This document shows positions 60,716-64,000 of a stretch of DNA of 64,000 bases, one piece after another (position 1 is the first letter of the stretch; each line of letters starts with the position of its first letter). This DNA comes from JALEFZ01 sp039817415. Its GTDB lineage: Bacteria > Bacteroidota > Bacteroidia > J057. Position numbers and translations under genes: made by a program. The stretch spans positions 34,462-98,461 of the forward strand of contig JBCBVV010000021.1 in assembly GCA_039817415.1 (NCBI GenBank). The letters are read 5' to 3'. Under the pieces are notes generated by a model. The model made no database searches and was not told where the DNA came from. It saw only the letters and a list, made by a program, of their open reading frames with translations.

Positions 60716-61060
60716 ATGAACGAATTCATGATGATTTTCCGCCACGTACCTGTAGCTGATTATGTTCCTTCTCCGGAAGCTATCCAGGAAAGTATTAAAA
60801 CATGGCAGGATTGGATTGGCGGCATTGCCGCTCAGGGTAAATTTGTAAGTACCAATCAACTGTCTGATGTGGGAAAAACTGTTATGCCAGATAAAGTTGT
60901 AACCGATGGTCCTTACGCAGAAATCAAAGAAATCGTAGGCGGCTACATGATTGTCAAGGCTGAACAGATGGATGAGGCCATTGAAATGGCCAAAGGATGC
61001 CCTATCTTTTCATACGGAGGCCATGTAGAAGTAAGGCTGATCAATGAAATTCCTTCTTAA
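60716..61060 (+). CDS. YCII-related (DGPF) protein
   Basis: 114 residues of the YCII/DGPF ferredoxin-like fold: FMMIFRHVPVADYVPSPEAIQESIKTWQDWIGGIAAQGKFVSTNQLSDVGKTVMP, VVTDGPYAEIKEIVGGYMIVKAEQMDEAIEMAKGCPIFSYGGHVEVR; the motif here is DGPY. Its stop overlaps the ATG of the ECF42 sigma gene by one base (TAATG), the standard arrangement of ECF42 with its DGPF partner. The role of the DGPF protein is not settled; it may bind small ligands. Confidence 0.93.
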   Translation: MNEFMMIFRHVPVADYVPSPEAIQESIKTWQDWIGGIAAQGKFVSTNQLSDVGKTVMPDKVVTDGPYAEIKEIVGGYMIVKAEQMDEAIEMAKGCPIFSYGGHVEVRLINEIPS

Positions 61061-62337
61061 TGGATCAGAAGGATCAACTTTCATCCAAAGAGGCGTTGGA
61101 AACAACGTCTCTTCTTCCTTCTCTTTTTCGAAGCGAGTTTGCCAAAATTACAGCAGTCATCACAAAGACTTTTGGCTTACAAAGATTAGAGGAGGCGGAG
61201 GACCTGGTAAGCGAAACCTTTCTGCTTGCAGCAGAAAACTGGAAACTGAAAGGCATTCCTGATAACCCTCAGGCCTGGCTATACGCTGTTGCCAAAAACA
61301 AAGCCAAAGATTACCTCAGAAGAAGGCAACTCTTCGACCAGAAAATCACCCCCAATCTCCAACACAATCGACTTGACTCTCATGAACTGGACTTGTCTTT
61401 ACACGCTATACAGGACAGTCAGCTTCAAATGATCTTCGCCGTTTGTCATCCTGTTCTTCCCTCTGAATCACAAATTGGACTAGCCTTGCGCATCCTATGT
61501 GGCTTAGGAATAGAAGAGATTGCCCAAGCTTTCCTGACCAGCAAAGAGACCATCAACAAACGGCTGTATAGAGCGCGGGAAAAATTGAGGAAGGAGAACA
61601 TACAGATGGAAATGCCTGCAGCTGACGAAACTGATGCACGCCTTGACAATGTATTAAGCACAATCTATCTGCTATTCAATGAAGGATATTATGCCCACGA
61701 TCAGGTAAAAAGCATTCGAAGGGACCTTTGTTTGGAGGCGATTCGCTTGTGTCTTCTCCTGCTCCAACATCCTAACTTCAACAAGCCGAGAGTGGCAGCA
61801 TTATTGGCACTGATGTGCTTTCATAGCTCCCGCTTTGAAGCTAGAATCAATGAGGAAGACCAAATTATCTTGTATGATGACCAGGATCGTTCTTTGTGGA
61901 ATCAAGAGTTGATTGACAAAGGCAACGAGTTTCTCAATCTGTCTGCAAGAGGAGATCAGGTAAGTTCGTATCACCTTGAAGCTATGATTGCCTGGTGGCA
62001 TTGTCAGGAACAAGAAAGTGAGGAGAAGTGGGAGTCCATTCTTCAAATTTACAACCGCCTTCTGCAGGTGAACTATACCCCCATAGCTGCCCTAAACAGA
62101 ACCTACGCCCTTGCAAAAGCGAGAGGAGAAAAGATAGCGCTAGAAGAGGCAAAAAAGCTTGACCTTCAAAAATCTCCGCTATATCATGTTTTATTGGGCG
62201 ATCTAAGTGTGCAGATCAATGTTCAGGAGGCAGAAATGCATTATACAGATGCCTTGAAACTAGCAAGTAGTCCACATGAACAGGAAGTTATCCAACAAAA
62301 AATGGAGAACCTAAGAAAAGAAAAAGGGACGAAATAG
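61060..62337 (+). CDS. ECF42-type sigma factor with TPR-like C-terminal domain
   Basis: 425 residues, about twice the size of a simple ECF sigma. Region 2 (ITAVITKTFGLQRLEEAEDLVSETFLLAAENWK and PQAWLYAVAKNKAKDYLRRRQ) and region 4 (SQIGLALRILCGLGIEEIAQAFLTSKETINKRLYRAREKLRKE) are complete. The C-terminal ~215 residues hold the ECF42-specific DUF6596 core (NVLSTIYLLFNEGYYAHDQ) and TPR-like helices (AALNRTYALAKARGEK, PLYHVLLGDLSVQINVQEAEMHYTDALKLASS). In ECF42 this extension and the cotranscribed YCII/DGPF protein replace the anti-sigma factor. Target genes unknown. Confidence 0.93.
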   Translation: MDQKDQLSSKEALETTSLLPSLFRSEFAKITAVITKTFGLQRLEEAEDLVSETFLLAAENWKLKGIPDNPQAWLYAVAKNKAKDYLRRRQLFDQKITPNLQHNRLDSHELDLSLHAIQDSQLQMIFAVCHPVLPSESQIGLALRILCGLGIEEIAQAFLTSKETINKRLYRAREKLRKENIQMEMPAADETDARLDNVLSTIYLLFNEGYYAHDQVKSIRRDLCLEAIRLCLLLLQHPNFNKPRVAALLALMCFHSSRFEARINEEDQIILYDDQDRSLWNQELIDKGNEFLNLSARGDQVSSYHLEAMIAWWHCQEQESEEKWESILQIYNRLLQVNYTPIAALNRTYALAKARGEKIALEEAKKLDLQKSPLYHVLLGDLSVQINVQEAEMHYTDALKLASSPHEQEVIQQKMENLRKEKGTK

Positions 62338-62349
62338 GGTACAAAGCGT

Positions 62350-62373
62350 AAAAGGAAACAATTGATTGTTTCC
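62350..62373 (-). terminator. Terminator of rpsT (minus strand)
   Basis: On the minus strand GGAAACAATC and AATTGTTTCC fold to an 8-bp stem (GGAAACAA with TTGTTTCC) and a 4-base loop, followed by TTTT, about 54 bases past the rpsT stop. Confidence 0.6.
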
Positions 62374-62426
62374 CCACGAAATGCTGGTACGTAATTGATT
62401 TCCAGAAAAGAAGAAGCTGTCTTTCT

Positions 62427-62681
62427 CTAGGAAAGGCCGTTTACGTAACGAGTAAGTTTCCCCTTAAGGTTAGAAGCGTTTTTCTTATGGATGATGTTAG
62501 CCTTAGCTACTTTGTCTACCATAGAAATCACTTTTGGAAGCATTTCTTCTGCTTGAGATTTGTCAGTAGTGGCACGAAGACGCTTTACGTATGTACGCAT
62601 AGTAGTCTTCTTGTAACGGTTGCGAAGACGACGTGTAGCACTCTGACGAATGCGTTTTTTAGCTGATTTGTGGTGAGCCAT
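62427..62681 (-). CDS. rpsT: 30S ribosomal protein S20
   Basis: 84 residues: MAHHKSAKKRIRQSATRRLRNRYKKTTMRTYVKRLRATTD, with the helical, basic composition and KxNIIHKKNASNLKGKLTRYVN end of S20. It binds 16S rRNA. It is a single-gene unit with a textbook Bacteroidota promoter and its own terminator. Confidence 0.98.
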   Translation of the reverse strand: MAHHKSAKKRIRQSATRRLRNRYKKTTMRTYVKRLRATTDKSQAEEMLPKVISMVDKVAKANIIHKKNASNLKGKLTRYVNGLS

Positions 62682-62721
62682 TTTGTGAAATTAGTTTGCT
62701 TCTTCTTTTAGAATTGGACCG

Positions 62722-62752
62722 CAAATATACTGAATAATTTTTACATCACAAG
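62722..62752 (-). promoter_or_regulatory. rpsT promoter, Bacteroidota consensus
   Basis: On the minus strand: TTG, exactly 19 bases, then TATATTTG, a perfect TAnnTTTG. It lies about 40 bases before the rpsT ATG. Confidence 0.8.
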
Positions 62753-62821
62753 CTTTGAGTAATGAGTTTTATAAAGCTTCTTTGATAAAGGAATCCTACA
62801 CCACTTGACAAGCCCCTATCC

Positions 62822-63640
62822 ATGAGTTTTCGACTGACCTTTACCATTGGCGAACAATCGTACGAAATAGGTAACATACATGACATTTCCATTCCCCTTT
62901 CATTCAATGGCCCTCAGCCCAACACCTACGGCGTCCCAACGGCCCAATCCAAACCCTATGAAGGTCAGGGTTTTATAGGAGACGTCAAGCAGGGGGGTAG
63001 CTGTAACTTTGAACAATACACTTTCATCCCTCACTGCAATGGAACACATACCGAAGGTGCTGGACATTTAACCGCTTCCACCCTCCCCATCCATCATATC
63101 CTGAAAGAAAGCTTTTTTCCTGCTACCCTTATTTCGGTCCCCTTAACAGACATCCAGCATTCACCAGATAGCTACCAACCCAGCTTAGAGAAGAAGGATC
63201 GTTTTGTAGACAGAAAAGCCTTAGAAATAGCACTAGAAGGTATTTCAGACCAATGGCTACAAGCATTGGTGATTCGAACCCTTCCAAACTCCGAGGAAAA
63301 AAAAGAGAGGAATTACATGAAAGGGACCTGTCCATTCTTCTCAAATGAAGCCATGGAATTTATTAGAGAGAAAAAAATTCAACACCTATTGATGGATTTT
63401 CCTTCTGTCGATCGTTTGTTTGATGAGGGACGCCTGAGCAACCATAGGATTTTTTGGGGCATGCCGACATCGGGACATATGCTGCCTCAGGAAAATGACC
63501 AAGGCAAAACCCTTACGGAAATGGTCTTCGTTGCAGATCATATCGGGGATGGACACTACCTTCTGGAAATTCAACTAGCCGCATTTATGTCAGATGCAAG
63601 TCCAAGTAGACCCCGACTTCTTACATGGGAAAATACCTGA
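62822..63640 (+). CDS. Cyclase-family hydrolase (kynurenine-formamidase-like)
   Basis: 272 residues of PF04199. The metal motif reads HCNGTHTEGAGH at 71-82, i.e. Hxx-GTH-x-E-xxx-H, with Glu in place of the usual Asp. Also DISIPLSFNGPQP near the start (the family's D-x-S-x-x-L), and a late FWGMPTSGHMLPQE, with LLMDFPSVDRLFDEG in between. Members hydrolyse N-formylkynurenine, isatin or cyclise polyketides; no tryptophan-pathway neighbour is seen, so the substrate stays open. No signal peptide. After it comes a 360-bp stretch running to the window edge. Confidence 0.87.
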   Translation: MSFRLTFTIGEQSYEIGNIHDISIPLSFNGPQPNTYGVPTAQSKPYEGQGFIGDVKQGGSCNFEQYTFIPHCNGTHTEGAGHLTASTLPIHHILKESFFPATLISVPLTDIQHSPDSYQPSLEKKDRFVDRKALEIALEGISDQWLQALVIRTLPNSEEKKERNYMKGTCPFFSNEAMEFIREKKIQHLLMDFPSVDRLFDEGRLSNHRIFWGMPTSGHMLPQENDQGKTLTEMVFVADHIGDGHYLLEIQLAAFMSDASPSRPRLLTWENT

Positions 63641-63814
63641 TTTTTGTAATGAGTGTTTTTTTTGAAAACCTAATTATAAAATTTTAGTATATTTCATGTA
63701 AGAAAACTGTAGCAAGATACCAACCCAAACTAGCCATCCGTACATCTATGTGAAAAAACCGTAGATGGTTTCCCGATGCCCCCTAAAGGATACCGATAAT
63801 CATTTTTTACCTGT

Positions 63815-64000
63815 TTAAAGGTGCATTCCATTGTGAATGACGTAATGAACTATTATCAATGTTATCCAAATCAATCGACTTCCAAACCGTAATCGATCTA
63901 TCGCCATGTCCGATGGTTCTCATTACAGAGCAAGGAATGATTCATTTGGATAACATTGATAATAGTTCATTACGTCATTCACAATGGAATGCACCTTTAA
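63815..64000. repeat. Perfect 57-bp inverted repeat at the window end (72-bp spacer)
   Basis: Arms 63815-63871 and 63944-64000 are exact reverse complements. Left arm begins TTAAAGGTGCATTCCATT, right arm ends with its complement at the last base, so true arm length is at least 57 bp. Four more pairs form inside (AATC with GATT) after one mismatch. The 72-bp spacer does not look like an ordinary promoter. The right arm turns back exactly into upstream sequence. The preceding 174 bases (63641-63814) hold no feature I can name beyond T-rich stretches. Confidence 0.9.
63859..64000 (+). CDS. Possible 5' end of a PAS-domain protein, running off the window edge
   Basis: From the ATG at 63859 a frame stays open for 47 codons to the edge. 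Its first 27 residues read MLSKSIDFQTVIDLSPCPM then VLITEQGMI, the typical beginning of a PAS domain (sPxPivLit..G.I). From residue ~29 on the frame enters the right arm of the inverted repeat (HLDNIDNSSLRHSQWNAPL), which does not look like PAS continuation. The gene probably encodes a PAS sensor (histidine kinase or similar) whose real continuation is either beyond this edge or lost by a fold-back. Confidence 0.4.
   Translation, partial: MLSKSIDFQTVIDLSPCPMVLITEQGMIHLDNIDNSSLRHSQWNAPL

Noticed and set aside
63815..64000. Phase-variable invertible promoter as the sole explanation of the 57-bp repeat
   Set aside because: No good -33/-7 pair in the spacer, no recombinase gene nearby, and the repeat overlaps a reading frame. 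It stays only as an alternative in the findings.
1..64000. CRISPR arrays, tRNA, rRNA, prophage or transposase genes
   Set aside because: No regularly spaced direct repeats, no cloverleaf-like sequence in the gaps and no recombinase or phage motif seen by eye. A tRNAscan or IS search would settle this.

Overview
The window looks like the chromosome of a Bacteroidota bacterium, most probably a pigmented, aerobic Cytophagales-type heterotroph (a Saprospira-like relative is possible). The grounds are: a C-terminal type IX secretion (T9SS)-like sorting domain on a sugar dehydrogenase; families largely restricted to or typical of Bacteroidota (DUF4905, DUF4159, CRTAC1/UnbV lipoproteins, TPR-histidine kinases with a cytoplasmic kinase tail, CarR-type lycopene cyclase); very few Shine-Dalgarno-like sequences; and a Bacteroidota promoter (TTG, 19-base spacer, TAnnTTTG) in front of rpsT. 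Every long gene reads with the standard code, and nearly all of the sequence is coding. I see no rRNA, tRNA, CRISPR, transposase or phage gene.

Layout. 0-10 kb: GNAT enzyme (cut by the edge), thymidine kinase, two tandem secreted PQQ-type sugar dehydrogenases, a very large outer-membrane protein (degenerate peptidase-like head, TolB-like propeller, beta-barrel), DUF4340 and DUF4159 proteins. 10-14.5 kb: a MITE-like palindromic element, then a membrane-biogenesis-looking group (small Gly-rich membrane protein, LolA-like protein, an unusual exported YidD-domain protein whose start lies inside the gene before it, and two related TPR plus membrane-tail proteins). 14.5-25 kb: M61 peptidase, SGNH lipoprotein, ECF41-like sigma factor, two small exported membrane proteins (one Pmp3/YqaE-like), PhoD-like phosphatase, Rieske oxygenase, TatD, and a cyclic-nucleotide-binding histidine kinase. 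25-32 kb: a TPR sensor with an ATPase-less kinase tail, pckA, rsmE, an outer-membrane barrel with a C-terminal LysM-like part, DUF4905.

32.4-37.3 kb is the clearest pathway: an ECF sigma factor followed by crtB, an unrecognised helical protein, lycopene cyclase, ispH, crtZ and crtW, packed with overlaps or gaps of a few bases. Together they would supply isoprenoid precursor (IspH), phytoene (CrtB), beta-carotene (cyclase), then hydroxylated and ketolated xanthophylls (zeaxanthin/canthaxanthin/astaxanthin type). The phytoene desaturase crtI and the GGPP synthase crtE are not in the window.

37.8-55 kb: a complete TPR histidine kinase, a minus-strand series of small enzymes and exported proteins, a TetR regulator with a clear palindromic operator followed by a sugar-lactone oxidase and a fold-type III PLP enzyme, an M28 peptidase with four added membrane helices, a CRTAC1-like lipoprotein and several small lipoproteins. 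55-64 kb: RavA-ViaA (MoxR AAA ATPase plus VWA protein), a DUF1223 thioredoxin-like protein, a YCII/ECF42 sigma pair, rpsT and a cyclase-family hydrolase. The window ends in the start of a PAS-like gene that runs into a perfect 57-bp inverted repeat ending at the last base: either a fold-back artefact of a contig end or a real inverted duplication.
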